64,000 bases of DNA from Sphingomonas endophytica (GCF_014199415.1 NZ_JACIJN010000002.1:465893-529892); one strand, 5' to 3'. Positions 34,252 through 44,399 are shown, counted from the first letter of the stretch. The notes: generated from the letters alone by a model not told the origin. Numbers and translations are program-made.

Positions 34252-35481
34252 GTGACGATGATCGAGTTGAACAAGGGCGTCGGGTCGGGTGACGGGCCGT
34301 GGAACCTGCTTGCCGGCGACGTGCCGTTTCCCGCCGCGGTGCTGAGCGAGACGCGCATGGCGCACAATCTCGCGTGGATGCGGTCGTTCATCGACGCTTA
34401 CGGCATGGCGCTCGCACCGCATGGCAAGACCACGATGGCACCCGCGCTGTTCCGGCGGCAGCTCGACGCCGGCGCATGGGGCATGACGGTCGCGACCAGC
34501 CAGCAGGCGCGGGCGGCGGCGGCGCATGGCGTGGCGCGCATTCTGATCGCCAATCAGGTGGTCGGTGCCGCGAACCTCGCCGAAATAGCCGAGCTCGCGG
34601 CGCGTCCGGAACTCGAATTGCTGTGTCTGGTCGACAGTCCGGCGGGGGTGGCGATGCTGGGGGCAGCATGTCGCGCGCGCGGGGTGACGCTCGACGTGCT
34701 GATCGAGCTGGCGCCCGAACGCGATCAGCCGGGTTTTCGCACCGGCATCCGTGACGAGGCGCAACTCGCGGCGGTGCTCGACGCGCTGGCCGGGTGGCGC
34801 GACGCGTTGCGGCTCGCGGGGGTCGAATTCTACGAAGGCGTGCTGCCCGACGAGGCCGAGGTGCGTCGCTTCGTGCGGCGGGCGGTCGAGACGACCGCGC
34901 GGCTGGTGGAGGCGGGGACGATCGCGCGCGCGCCCGCGATCCTGACCGGCGCGGGGTCGGCCTGGTATGACGTCGTGGCCGAGGAGAGCGCGGCGGCGAC
35001 CCGCGACGGCGCGGTGCAGGTGCTGCTGCGGCCGGGCTGTTACCTGAGCCATGACGACGGGCTGTACCGCGCCGCACAGGAACGGATCCTCCAGCGCAAC
35101 CCGGTCGCCCCGACGCTGGGCGAGGCGTTGTTGCCGGCGCTGCGGATCTGGGCGGTGGTGCAGTCGCTCCCCGATCCGGCGCGCGCGGTGGTGGCGATGG
35201 GCAAGCGCGACGTCGCCTTCGACGCCGGGCTGCCGCGCCCCGCGACGCTGTTCCGCCCCGGCCGCGACACCGCCCCGGCGACCGCACCCGCGCATTGGGA
35301 GGTCACCGGGCTGATGGACCAGCACGCCTATCTCGCGATCGCGCCCGGCGACGATCTGGCGGTCGGCGACGTGCTGGCCTTCGATATCTCGCATCCGTGC
35401 CTGACCTTCGACAAATGGCGGCGCGTGCTGGTCGCCGATGACGCGCATCGCGTGGTGGAGGTGGTGGAGACGTTCTTCTGA
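34252..35481 (+). CDS. PLP-dependent D-serine dehydratase/D-threonine aldolase-like protein (DSD1 family)
   Basis: A 409-residue fold-type III PLP enzyme with an alanine-racemase-like N-terminal barrel. The PLP lysine is Lys59 in APHGKTTMAP, and the C-terminal part carries the Zn-binding His and Cys of DSD1-type enzymes (MDQHAYLAI and DISHPCLTFDKW). The family removes water and ammonia from D-serine or D-threonine, or cleaves D-3-hydroxyamino acids. Beside a D-aminoacylase and RidA, degradation of a released D-amino acid is the likely job. The start is GTG at 34252 seven bases after AGGAG; the ATG six bases later is less well spaced. Confidence 0.9.
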   Translation: MTMIELNKGVGSGDGPWNLLAGDVPFPAAVLSETRMAHNLAWMRSFIDAYGMALAPHGKTTMAPALFRRQLDAGAWGMTVATSQQARAAAAHGVARILIANQVVGAANLAEIAELAARPELELLCLVDSPAGVAMLGAACRARGVTLDVLIELAPERDQPGFRTGIRDEAQLAAVLDALAGWRDALRLAGVEFYEGVLPDEAEVRRFVRRAVETTARLVEAGTIARAPAILTGAGSAWYDVVAEESAAATRDGAVQVLLRPGCYLSHDDGLYRAAQERILQRNPVAPTLGEALLPALRIWAVVQSLPDPARAVVAMGKRDVAFDAGLPRPATLFRPGRDTAPATAPAHWEVTGLMDQHAYLAIAPGDDLAVGDVLAFDISHPCLTFDKWRRVLVADDAHRVVEVVETFF

Positions 35482-35506
35482 GCATCGCCACCCGGGGCCG
35501 CGTGGC

Positions 35507-37615
35507 TCAGCGCGTCAGGATGCCGATCTCCGCGACCGCCAGCCGCTGCTCGCCCTTGGCGGTGCGGGTGAAGGCGATCTCGATGTAGCGACCGCGATGC
35601 GGGCGCGCGAAGGCGAGCCGCTGCGGGGACTGATTGGCGGCGATGTTGCTGAACTCGCCGCGCTCCTGCGGCGGCCCGGTCAAGGCCGGATCGTCGCCGA
35701 CCCGCACCGTCCAGGCGGCGGGATCGCCCGCACCCTGCGGGGCGTGCCAGCCGGGCTTGAGCACGAAGCCACGCACGTCGACGCTGCGGCCGAGATCGAT
35801 CGTCACCGAGCAGGGCTTGCCGTCGGGGCCGGTCAGCGGCGCGATCCAGTCGGTGCGGTTCAGCTCGTCGATCAGCCGTTCGGCACCGGGCGCGCTGGCG
35901 CGGACGATCTTCCAGTCGCTCTTGCGGATGTCGAAGCTCTGCCGGCCGACCGTGCTGAGCGCGCTTGTGGCGCGGTGGATGCCGATCGCCTGCACCACGC
36001 CGCCGTCCGGAAGCGCGAAGGGCGCGGAGTAGCGCGGCGAGGCGAGCGTCGGTGCGCTGCCGTCGGTGGTGAACGCAATCTCCTGACCCGGTGCATCGCT
36101 GGTCAGCGTCACCATGCCGTCGCGCGCCCGCACGATATGCGGCGGTTCGAGCAGCACCGGGGCCAGATACAGGCCGAACTCGGTGATCGCGGGCGCGGCA
36201 CGGGTCGCGACGATCCGCAACCGCACGCCGCCGGTGGTGACCGGCGCATCGAGCCGGATCACGCGCTGCGACCCGATCCCTTCCTTGCTGACCACCTCGA
36301 CCCATGCGCCGGCACGCTGGACGTCGATCGCGAACCGGTCGACGCGCAGCCCGAGCGGCAGATGCTCGGCGAGCCGCACCACGTCGAAGGTCCGCGCGAC
36401 GCCGAGGTCGAGCGTCAGCGTCGGCACCGCCGCACCGTCGCGGCCCGCCCAGAAGCTGGCGGGATCGCCGTCGAGCACGTTCGCCGCCGGATGACCGGGC
36501 CGCGCGCTGCTGGCGACCGGATGCGCACCGCCGGCAAGGTTGGTGGCGTACATGCGGCGCAGCGCCGCGCCGAAGGCGGTGAGGTTGCCGACATCCTCGT
36601 CGGTGACCAGCCCGCGCGTATCGGGCGCGAGGTTGAGCAACAGCCCGGCGCTGCGCCCGACCGTCTCGAAATAGATCTTCATCAGATTGGCGGGGCTGCG
36701 GCTCTGCCCGTCCTCATAGGCGTGCCAGAACCAGCCGTAGCGGGTCGAGACATCGGCTTCGGCGGGCCACCAGACCGAGCCGCCGCGCACCCCCGTATTG
36801 CCCTTTTCGGGGGTGAAGCCCCTGTCGTCCATCGTCGCCCAGCACGGGTCGCCGGCCTCGCCCTCCTCGTTGCCGACCCAGCGCAGATCGGCGCCGACCG
36901 GATCGAAGGTGCAGGCCATCGGCTGGAGTTCGTGGACATAGTCGATGATCGACGGCCAGTCGTAATAAGGCACGGCGTCGATCTTCCGCGTCTCGCGCGC
37001 GCCGCCATAATAACCGTCGCCGCCGTTCGCCCCGTCGAAGAACACCTCGTAGATCGGGCCGTAGTTGGTCAGCAGCTCGCGAAGCTGGTTGCGGAAGAAG
37101 GTGATATATTCGGGTCGTCCGTAGCCGGCGTGATTGCGGTCCCATGGCGACAGATAGATGCCGAACTTCAGTCCGTGGCGGCGACAGGCGGCGGACAGCT
37201 CGCCGACGATGTCACCCTTGCCATTTTTGTACGGGCTGTTCTTGAGGCTGTGCTCTGTATAGGCGCTGGGCCACAGGCAGAAGCCGTCGTGATGCTTGGC
37301 GGTGATGATGACGCCGCGCAGCTCGGCGGCCTTGGCCGCGCCGACGATCTGGTCGGCGTCGAACTGTTTGGGGTCGAAGATCGCCGGGTCCTCGTCGCCA
37401 TAGCCCCATTCGCGATCGGTGAAGGTGTTGATCGTGAAGTGGACGAAGGCATTCTGCTCCAGCCGGTGCCATGCGAGCTGTCGTGCCGAGGGCGTCGCGC
37501 CATACGGGACCAGCTTCGGGGCGGACGGCGCGGCGAGCGCCGACATGGGAAAGGACAGGCCGGCGGCGGCACCGGCGATCACGCCGCGCCGCGACAGAGG
37601 GGGGAGAGAGGTCAC
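35507..37615 (-). CDS. alpha-L-fucosidase, GH29, with F5/8-type C domain
   Basis: A 702-residue exported glycosidase. A Tat-like signal is present (SRRGVIAGAAAGLSF, residues ~9-23). The GH29 barrel spans about residues 45-360 with FVHFTINTFTDREWG, AKHHDGFCLWPS and the nucleophile Asp194 in VFFDGANGGDG. A galactose-binding-like (F5/8 C) domain follows near residues 375-480 and again near the C-terminus, with a chitobiase-type CHB segment (FTTDGSAPTLASPRYSAPF) between. It removes alpha-L-fucose from glycans. The start is GTG at 37613-37615, overlapping the hexosaminidase stop by 4 bases (GTGA) with AAGGAG upstream, so it is coupled to that gene. Confidence 0.93.
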   Translation of the reverse strand: MTSLPPLSRRGVIAGAAAGLSFPMSALAAPSAPKLVPYGATPSARQLAWHRLEQNAFVHFTINTFTDREWGYGDEDPAIFDPKQFDADQIVGAAKAAELRGVIITAKHHDGFCLWPSAYTEHSLKNSPYKNGKGDIVGELSAACRRHGLKFGIYLSPWDRNHAGYGRPEYITFFRNQLRELLTNYGPIYEVFFDGANGGDGYYGGARETRKIDAVPYYDWPSIIDYVHELQPMACTFDPVGADLRWVGNEEGEAGDPCWATMDDRGFTPEKGNTGVRGGSVWWPAEADVSTRYGWFWHAYEDGQSRSPANLMKIYFETVGRSAGLLLNLAPDTRGLVTDEDVGNLTAFGAALRRMYATNLAGGAHPVASSARPGHPAANVLDGDPASFWAGRDGAAVPTLTLDLGVARTFDVVRLAEHLPLGLRVDRFAIDVQRAGAWVEVVSKEGIGSQRVIRLDAPVTTGGVRLRIVATRAAPAITEFGLYLAPVLLEPPHIVRARDGMVTLTSDAPGQEIAFTTDGSAPTLASPRYSAPFALPDGGVVQAIGIHRATSALSTVGRQSFDIRKSDWKIVRASAPGAERLIDELNRTDWIAPLTGPDGKPCSVTIDLGRSVDVRGFVLKPGWHAPQGAGDPAAWTVRVGDDPALTGPPQERGEFSNIAANQSPQRLAFARPHRGRYIEIAFTRTAKGEQRLAVAEIGILTR

Positions 37616-39924
37616 CGTGGCTCCTTCGGGGTCAGTCGCACCGTATCGATGCCGTAGAGCGGCCCGCCGACCGGCGGCGCGATCGTCAGGCACAGGTCCG
37701 CCTGCGCGGTCGTCGATGCCAGCGGCGCGTCGAGCGTGAAGCGGTTCGGCGCGCTGGCGGGGTCGGGCAGCGGCAGCGCGGCGAGCACCGCGCCGGCACA
37801 GTCACCGGCATGGACCAGCAATGTGCCGAAGCTGGTCGGGTTATAGCGCCACACCACCTGCTCGCGCTGCGGCTGGCGGAGCGCGAAATTGCGCGGGAGC
37901 CGCCCGACCGTCACGCTGATCGCGCTGAGCTGATCGAGCGGAGCGTCGGGGTAACGCCAGCAGCTGTCGAAGATGTTCATGCTGTGCGCCGGCCCGGCGG
38001 TCGCGTCGGGGGAGAGCGGGAGGCGCAGCAGGATGCCGGGGGTGGTGGTGCACGGCGGCAGCGCGGCGCTGGTGCGGGTCAGCAGCGCCGGAGGGGCGGT
38101 GTCGAAGCGGCGCGGCGCGGCCAGCGCGCGGCCGTCGGGGGCGATCGTCGTCGCACGGATCACGCTGCCCGCCGCGACCGTCAGCGGCGTGGCATAAGCG
38201 GGGGAGGTGGCGGTGGGCGCGCTGCCGTCGGTCGTGTAGCGGATCGTGCCATAGGCCACCTGCCGGGTCAGGGCGACCGTGACGCGCCTGGCGCGCAACG
38301 CCGCACCGACCCCGCCGGGCACCGCGAAGTCGACCGCGAAGGCGGAGTCCGCGGCGGCGATTCCTTGCCGGCGATAGCGGTCGAGCTGCGGATCGAGCCG
38401 GGTGAGGAACGCCGGCCAGTCGCGCGCCGCCTTCGGCGACCACGCCATCTCCGCCAGCGCGGCGAGGCGCGGGAACAGCGCATGTTCGCGCTGTTCGGGG
38501 GTGACCATATATTCGGCCCAGAGATTGGCCTGTGCACCGAGCACATGCTGCGCGCGGGCGGGCGCGATCGCGGCGGGTAGCGGATCATAGGCATAGACGT
38601 CGGCGAGCGTCTGGATCTTCAGCCGGCCGGGCGGCTCGTCGTCGCGCGCGCTTTGCAGATTGTCGAGATAGAGCACCGGGCCGGGCGACAGCACCACGTC
38701 ATGCCCCATGTTCGCCGCCTCGATCGCGCCGGCCTCGCCGCGCCACGACATCACCGAGGCGGAGGCGGGCAGTCCGCCCTCGAGGATCTCGTCCCAGCCG
38801 ATCAGCCGGCGGCCGTGGCGGGCGAGATGGTCCCCCAATTGCCCGATGAACCAGCTTTGCAGCCGTTGTTCGTCGGCGATGCCGAGCGCGCGCCTCTGCG
38901 CCTGCACCGCCGCCGATGCCTGCCACTGGTCCTTGAGCGCCTCGTCGCCGCCGACATGGATATAGGGCGAGGGGAAGATCGCCATCACCTCGTCGAGGAC
39001 GTTGCGGACGAAGGTCAGGTTGCGCGTGTCGGTGCCGAACAGATAGGGGTTGATCCCCCAGTCACCTGACACCGGCGGACGATCTCCGAGCACGCCGATC
39101 TCGGGATAGGCGGCGATCGCGGCCTGTGCATGGCCGGGCAGGTCGATCTCGGGGACGATCGTCACCGCGCGCGCCGCGGCATAGGCGACCAAGGCACGCA
39201 GCTGCTCCTGCGTGTAGAAGCCGCCATATCGGCCGGGCGGTGCGCCGTCGTTGGGCGTCGTCGACGCGCGCCACGCGCCTTTCCGGGTCAGTTCGGGATA
39301 GCGTTTGATCTCGATCCGCCAGCCCTGATCGTCGGTCAGATGCAGTTGCAGCTTGTTGAGCTTGTGCTGCGCCATCATGTCGATGACGCGCTCGATCGCG
39401 GCGACCGGCTGCATGTGGCGCGCGACGTCGAGCATTACCCCGCGCCACGCGAAGCGCGGGCGGTCGTCGATCGCCAGCGCGGGGACGGCGACTGCGTCGC
39501 CGAGGCGCGCGTCGGGCGCGAGCAATTGCGCGAGCGTCATCGCGCCGTAGAAGAGCCCGGCGTCACTGGCCGCGGTGATGCGGATTCCGGCGGGGGTGAC
39601 GTCGAGCCGGTAATGTTCGTCGCCGGCGGTCGCCTTGCCGGCGCGGACGAAGCGGATCGCACCCGCGCCGCCTTCGGCGACGCGCAGGCGCAGGCCGCGG
39701 GTGCGGGCGACGATCTCGATCGCGCGCGCGGCGGCGTTGCGCGCGGCGGCGTCGCGGCCCGGCACGACGATCGTCGCGCCATTCTCGACCCGGAACGTGC
39801 CGGTGCCGAACGTGACCGCGGCCGGGACCGGCAACACCGCTGCCAGCGGCGCGGCGGCGGCGGGGGCGGCGACCAGCAGCGTCGCCGCAAGTGCCGCGCG
39901 CCCCAAGAGATGGCCGGTCATCAT
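37612..39924 (-). CDS. beta-N-acetylhexosaminidase, GH20
   Basis: A 770-residue exported exo-hexosaminidase. A signal peptide runs to about residue 25. The GH20b N-terminal domain is followed by the catalytic barrel: FAWRGVMLDVARHMQPV, LQLHLTDDQGWRIEIKRYPE, EIDLPGHAQAA and the catalytic Asp327-Glu328 pair in IHVGGDEALKDQW. A CHB-type segment (IRYTTDGSAPTATSPAY) follows. It removes terminal GlcNAc or GalNAc. ATG at 39922-39924 has GGGAG six bases upstream. It starts 38 bases after the STN-domain TBDR and overlaps the fucosidase, so receptor, hexosaminidase and fucosidase form one transcription unit. Confidence 0.94.
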   Translation of the reverse strand: MMTGHLLGRAALAATLLVAAPAAAAPLAAVLPVPAAVTFGTGTFRVENGATIVVPGRDAAARNAAARAIEIVARTRGLRLRVAEGGAGAIRFVRAGKATAGDEHYRLDVTPAGIRITAASDAGLFYGAMTLAQLLAPDARLGDAVAVPALAIDDRPRFAWRGVMLDVARHMQPVAAIERVIDMMAQHKLNKLQLHLTDDQGWRIEIKRYPELTRKGAWRASTTPNDGAPPGRYGGFYTQEQLRALVAYAAARAVTIVPEIDLPGHAQAAIAAYPEIGVLGDRPPVSGDWGINPYLFGTDTRNLTFVRNVLDEVMAIFPSPYIHVGGDEALKDQWQASAAVQAQRRALGIADEQRLQSWFIGQLGDHLARHGRRLIGWDEILEGGLPASASVMSWRGEAGAIEAANMGHDVVLSPGPVLYLDNLQSARDDEPPGRLKIQTLADVYAYDPLPAAIAPARAQHVLGAQANLWAEYMVTPEQREHALFPRLAALAEMAWSPKAARDWPAFLTRLDPQLDRYRRQGIAAADSAFAVDFAVPGGVGAALRARRVTVALTRQVAYGTIRYTTDGSAPTATSPAYATPLTVAAGSVIRATTIAPDGRALAAPRRFDTAPPALLTRTSAALPPCTTTPGILLRLPLSPDATAGPAHSMNIFDSCWRYPDAPLDQLSAISVTVGRLPRNFALRQPQREQVVWRYNPTSFGTLLVHAGDCAGAVLAALPLPDPASAPNRFTLDAPLASTTAQADLCLTIAPPVGGPLYGIDTVRLTPKEPR

Positions 39925-39962
39925 TCGCTCTCCCGATCGTGGCGCCGCCGCCCGCGCGGGCA

Positions 39963-42900
39963 TCAGAACCGCGTCGTCGCCGACACGGAGATCATCCGCC
40001 CCAGCGTGTCGTACCGCTGCGGGATCGTATTGCCGCGCGACAGCGCATAGTCATAGGTGTTGCTCAGGATCGGCTGCTGCCGGTCGAACAGATTGTTGAC
40101 CGCCGCGGTCAGCGTCAGCCCGTCGGCGATGTTGAACGCCAGCGCGAGGTCGAAGTAATTGTACGCCGGGATGCGCGTGAAGTCGGTGACCGCGGTCTCC
40201 GGCTTCGAATTCGGTCCACCGTTCTGCCCGGCGGTGGTGCCGGCGATATAGCGCCACGCCAGCGAGGCGCTGAACACCTCGTCCTGCGTCGTATAGGTGG
40301 CGCGGGCATTGTGGACCCAGCGCGGCGCGGGCTGCGGGCACGAGCCGCCGAAATAGCCGACGCAATTAAGGCGCGGCTGGTTGACCGCCGCCTGTCCGCC
40401 CTGATCGGTGGTCAGCGTGCCGTTCATCAGCAGGTCGAGCTTGCCCGCCTTCTCGCCGAAGCGCAGCGAATATTGCGCCTGGAAGTCGTAACCCTCGGCA
40501 TAGAGGCGATAGGCGTTGAGGTTGCCCCCCTGGATATAGCCGCCTGCGGTGCCGGTGCTGGTCAGCTGATAGGTGGTCGGATCGCGCACCAGCCGCGTGC
40601 AATAATAGGGATCGCCGGTGATGACGCAGCCGTCGACCGCGAAGCTGGCGCCGAGATAGCTGATCACGTCGTTGACCTGAATTTTATAGCGATCGACCGA
40701 GAGGCTGAAGCGCGGCAGGAAGCGCGGCGTCAGCACGAAGCCATAGGTGGTGGTGCGCGCGTCCTCGGGGACGATCGGGGTGCCGTTGTTGCGCTGGCGG
40801 CAGACGTCGTCGACGCAGCGGATGCTGCCCGGCACGCCGGCGGCAAGGCCGTTGCCGTAGAGATTGTCGGGCAGCCCGGTCAGCCGGCACGCCTCGCGGC
40901 TGGCGAGCGGCGCGACGCCGTTGACGCTGGCGCACGGGTCGACGATCGTCGCATTCTGGTAGCTGATCGTCTGGTTGGCCTCGCGCAGCCCCGGCGCGCG
41001 CGCGGCGCGGTTGCGGCCGAAGCGGAAAGTGATGTCCTCGCTCGGCGAATAGACCGCCTCGATCTTCCACGTGTTGAACGTCTCGGGATTGGTGCTGTAC
41101 TTGGACAGGCGATAGCCGCCGTTCACCTGCAACAGCTTGATGAGCGACACGTCCTGCACCAGCGGCAGCTGCGCCTCGACATTGCCCTCGACCACGTCCT
41201 GTTCCGCGAACCGGTCGGCGACGCCGCCATAGACCTCGATGAAGCGCGCGTTCTGGAGCCCGCGTTCCTGCTGCTTGCGATATTCGGCGCCGATCGCGAT
41301 CGCAAGCCCCTGCTCCGCGAAAGGCGAGCGGATGCCGTAGCGGGTCAAGTCGGTGGTGAGGTTGGCGGTGACGTCGTAGAATTTGGCGCGCAGGTCGCTG
41401 TTGCCCAGCCCCTCGTTAAACAGATAGTTGCTCAGCGCGGCGCTGCCGGGATTGTTGGCGACGAAGACGTTGAGCGGGACGCAGGCCGGATCGCTGCCGT
41501 CGAGGACCGAGCGGCAGGTCGGCACGCCACCGACGTTGACGACGTCGAGCGCGCGGTTGACGTGCGCGGCGACCGGGTTGCCGCCCGGCTGCCACAATTG
41601 CCGGCTCTCGTCGTAGACGCCGCCGATATCGTAGCGCCAGCCTTCGGCGATCTCGCCGCGCACCGAGGCGTTGATGCGCGTCTGCGTGTTGGTGAACGTC
41701 TCCTTGTCGCGGTCGCCGGCCAACCCGGGGAAGCCATATTGCACGCCGAGCGGCGCGAAGGCCGTCGTCCCGGCGGCGGTGCCGCAGATCGTCTGCGCCT
41801 GCGAGGGGGACAGGAAGGGGTTGTCGCAATTCACGCGGTAGCTGCCCTGCACATACGGGCCGTAGAGCAGGTTGGCGGATTTATCGCGCAGGTACATGAC
41901 GCCAAGCGAGAATTCGGCGGCGGACGATGCCTTGAAGTTGATGAACCCGCCGGCGTTGTAGCGCTCATAGCCGCGCGCGGCGAGCCGGTCGCCCTGATTG
42001 GCGTAGCCGGGGATCGTCGCGGCCGGCGCGAAGGCGCCGGGGCTGCCGGTGACGTTCGAGTAATTGGCGCCGTTGGCGGTCAGCGTGCCGTTGGGCGAGG
42101 CGGCGGTGACGCCGCAGATCAGGTTGTTGACGCGCAGCGGATTGCCCGTGTCGCGGCGCAACTGGCAGCCCGAGGCGTCGCGGTCGCGGAACAGGATGCC
42201 GTCGGCGGTGCGATAGGTGCCGTAGACCGAGACGTTGAGCCGGTCGTCGAGGAAATTGTGCCCCCAGGTCGCGCTGAGATCGGCGCGCCCGCCGTCGCTG
42301 GTCATGCCGGTCGGGGTGGTGATCCCGTAGCGCGCGGCAACCGGGGTCGAGACGTTGGTGCGGTTGTTATGGTTGTAGAAGCTGTAGTTGGCCGACAGCT
42401 GCAGCCCGGTGAAATTGCGCTTGATGACATAATTGACGACGCCCGCGATCGCATCGGAGCCATAGACCGACGACGCGCCGCCGGTCAGCACGTCGACGCG
42501 CTCGACCAGCGACACGGGGATCAGGTTGGTGTCGACCGACTCCGTCCCCGCGATCCGCTGCCCGTTGATGAGCGACAGCGTGCGGTTGAAGTCGAGCCCG
42601 CGCAGCTTGACGCCGCGCTGCTGGCCGTTGCTCTGCTGGTAGTTCTGCTGCGCATCGGGCTGCACCTGCCCGAGCCGGTTGGTCACTTCCTCGAGATTGA
42701 CCGCGCCCTGCGCCCTGATCTCCGAGGCGGTGACGGTGGTGATCGGGCTGGCGGACTTCAGGTTCGGACGAACGATGCGCGTACCGGTGACGACGATGTC
42801 GACCGCGCCGGCCGGTTCCTGCGCGGCCGGCTCGCCAGCGATCGCCGCGGCGCGCGCCGGTTCGCCCTGGTCGATCTGCCCGAGCGTGCTGAGCCCGGCG

Positions 42901-43256
42901 GGGGAGGGCGCGGCCGGCTGCGCGCTGACCACGAACACGCCCTGCTGGGTGCGCGACGCGGCGAAGCCGCTGTTGCGGAGCATCTGGGTGAGCGCGGCGC
43001 CGACCGGCATCGTGCCGGAGACGGCCGGGGCGCGGCGCGACGCGAGCCGTGCCTCGTCGAAGACGATCTGGATATGCGCCTGCTGCGCGAGCGTGCGCAG
43101 CGCCTGCGCCAGCGGTTGCGGGCGAACGTCGATCGACACCGCGGCCTGCTGCGCCTGTGCCGGCGTCGCCGCGAGCGTCGCGGTCAGCAGCGCCGCTGCC
43201 AGTGCCAGCGTGCTTGATCGCGCGCCGATGATACCAAATCCACTCCTGCCGGTCAT
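39963..43256 (-). CDS. STN-domain TonB-dependent receptor (FecA-type transducer)
   Basis: A 1097-residue outer-membrane receptor. After a signal peptide (AQAQ near residue 36) an STN domain lies at about residues 40-112 (VRPQPLAQALRTLAQQAHIQ, VGAALTQMLRNSGF), which contacts a FecR-type anti-sigma regulator in the periplasm. A linker and VDIVVTGTRIVRPN TonB box precede the plug (RGLDFNRTLSLINGQRIAG, GGASSVYGSDAIAGVVNYVI). The barrel ends ISVSATTRF with the terminal Phe. It lies directly downstream of fecI- and fecR-like genes and upstream of GH20 and GH29, so its ligand is probably a glycan fragment containing hexosamine or fucose rather than iron. Confidence 0.94.
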   Translation of the reverse strand: MTGRSGFGIIGARSSTLALAAALLTATLAATPAQAQQAAVSIDVRPQPLAQALRTLAQQAHIQIVFDEARLASRRAPAVSGTMPVGAALTQMLRNSGFAASRTQQGVFVVSAQPAAPSPAGLSTLGQIDQGEPARAAAIAGEPAAQEPAGAVDIVVTGTRIVRPNLKSASPITTVTASEIRAQGAVNLEEVTNRLGQVQPDAQQNYQQSNGQQRGVKLRGLDFNRTLSLINGQRIAGTESVDTNLIPVSLVERVDVLTGGASSVYGSDAIAGVVNYVIKRNFTGLQLSANYSFYNHNNRTNVSTPVAARYGITTPTGMTSDGGRADLSATWGHNFLDDRLNVSVYGTYRTADGILFRDRDASGCQLRRDTGNPLRVNNLICGVTAASPNGTLTANGANYSNVTGSPGAFAPAATIPGYANQGDRLAARGYERYNAGGFINFKASSAAEFSLGVMYLRDKSANLLYGPYVQGSYRVNCDNPFLSPSQAQTICGTAAGTTAFAPLGVQYGFPGLAGDRDKETFTNTQTRINASVRGEIAEGWRYDIGGVYDESRQLWQPGGNPVAAHVNRALDVVNVGGVPTCRSVLDGSDPACVPLNVFVANNPGSAALSNYLFNEGLGNSDLRAKFYDVTANLTTDLTRYGIRSPFAEQGLAIAIGAEYRKQQERGLQNARFIEVYGGVADRFAEQDVVEGNVEAQLPLVQDVSLIKLLQVNGGYRLSKYSTNPETFNTWKIEAVYSPSEDITFRFGRNRAARAPGLREANQTISYQNATIVDPCASVNGVAPLASREACRLTGLPDNLYGNGLAAGVPGSIRCVDDVCRQRNNGTPIVPEDARTTTYGFVLTPRFLPRFSLSVDRYKIQVNDVISYLGASFAVDGCVITGDPYYCTRLVRDPTTYQLTSTGTAGGYIQGGNLNAYRLYAEGYDFQAQYSLRFGEKAGKLDLLMNGTLTTDQGGQAAVNQPRLNCVGYFGGSCPQPAPRWVHNARATYTTQDEVFSASLAWRYIAGTTAGQNGGPNSKPETAVTDFTRIPAYNYFDLALAFNIADGLTLTAAVNNLFDRQQPILSNTYDYALSRGNTIPQRYDTLGRMISVSATTRF

Positions 43257-43310
43257 ACCGCCCCCATCTTATTTGGTTACCGGAATATGACGTGTGACGA
43301 TGCAAAACCC

Positions 43311-44399
43311 TCAGCGCAGGGCGGAACTTTTTTGCGATCCTGTCGCGAGCGGCGCATTTTGCGCGGAATTGGTATGGTCGTCGCGGCGCAGCGTCAGCAG
43401 GATGTCGCGGTCCGTCGCGACCGCCTTCACCGGAAAGGCCGCGACCACGCCCTGCACGAACGCGTCGGTGTCGCCGGTGTTGAACACGCCGCTGATCCGC
43501 ACGTCGGCGGCCTGTGGCGCGACGGCGATCGGCTTGCCGACATTGTAGCGGTTCACGCGCTGGACCGCGACGGTCAGCGGCTCGCTGGCGAACGACAATT
43601 GCCCGCCGCCCGGTCGATCGCCGCTCGCGGCGGCGCGCAGCACCGCATCCGGGGCGTCGTCGGAGAGGATCAGCTCGCGACCGGGGGTCAACGCCTGTTC
43701 CGCCGGCTGGCGCGCGCCGGCGACCCGCGCCAGCTGCGCCGCCGGACCGCCACCGCGATCGCGCAGCACCGCGACATGCCCCTCGTACAACGCGACGCGC
43801 ACCTCGCGCGACAGCCGCTCGACCGAGAAAGCGGTGCCGACCGCCACCACCACGCTGCTGCCGCTGGTCACCGCGAACGGGCGCAGCGGATTCCTCGCGA
43901 CCTTGAAACTGGCGCGCCCGCGTTCGAGCGTCAGGTCGCGCCGATCGTCGCTAAACCGCACGCGCACCGCGCTGTCGGCATCCAGCACCATCGTCGATCC
44001 GTCGGCGAGCACCACGGCGCGCTGTTCGCCGACGCGGGTTTCGTACAGCGTCGCGCGATCGCGCAACAGCAGCGTGACGCCGATCGCCAGCAGCAACGCC
44101 GCCGCGACCGCCAGCCATGGCGCGACGCGCCCGCGCGGCGGGGTCCAGCGCCGCCGGCCCGCCGCCTGCACCGCCGCCAGCGCCTGTTGCCGCAGCGGCA
44201 GCAGCTCGGGCGCATGCGCGTCGAGCGCGATCCCGTCCCACAGCCGCCGCACGCGGGTAAAGCGTTCGCGATGCACCGGGTCCTGTGCCAGCCACGCGTC
44301 GAGCGCCTGCTGCTCGGCGGGGGTCGGCTCGCCCTCGTGGAGCCGCAGGCACCAGGCGATGGCCCGATCCTCGATCTCCTGTTTGCGCTCGGTGCTCAT
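43311..44399 (-). CDS. FecR-type anti-sigma/transmembrane sensor
   Basis: A 362-residue single-pass membrane regulator. The cytoplasmic N-terminal DUF4880 part (DRAIAWCLRLHEGEPTPAEQ, then FTRVRRLWDG) binds the ECF sigma factor, a transmembrane helix lies at about residues 92-112, and the periplasmic FecR domain follows (TRVGEQRAVVLADGSTMVLD, RGRASFKVARNPLRPFAVTS). A C-terminal STN-like stretch (VNRYNVGKPIAVAPQAADVR) is present, as in many sphingomonad FecR proteins. It relays occupancy of the STN-TBDR to the sigma factor. Its ATG overlaps the sigma stop by 4 bases (ATGA). Confidence 0.93.
   Translation of the reverse strand: MSTERKQEIEDRAIAWCLRLHEGEPTPAEQQALDAWLAQDPVHRERFTRVRRLWDGIALDAHAPELLPLRQQALAAVQAAGRRRWTPPRGRVAPWLAVAAALLLAIGVTLLLRDRATLYETRVGEQRAVVLADGSTMVLDADSAVRVRFSDDRRDLTLERGRASFKVARNPLRPFAVTSGSSVVVAVGTAFSVERLSREVRVALYEGHVAVLRDRGGGPAAQLARVAGARQPAEQALTPGRELILSDDAPDAVLRAAASGDRPGGGQLSFASEPLTVAVQRVNRYNVGKPIAVAPQAADVRISGVFNTGDTDAFVQGVVAAFPVKAVATDRDILLTLRRDDHTNSAQNAPLATGSQKSSALR

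Noticed and set aside
39891..43217. 1108-codon plus-strand open frame opposite the STN-TBDR
   Set aside because: No signal peptide, domain or ribosome-binding site; the minus strand encodes an unmistakable receptor across the same span.
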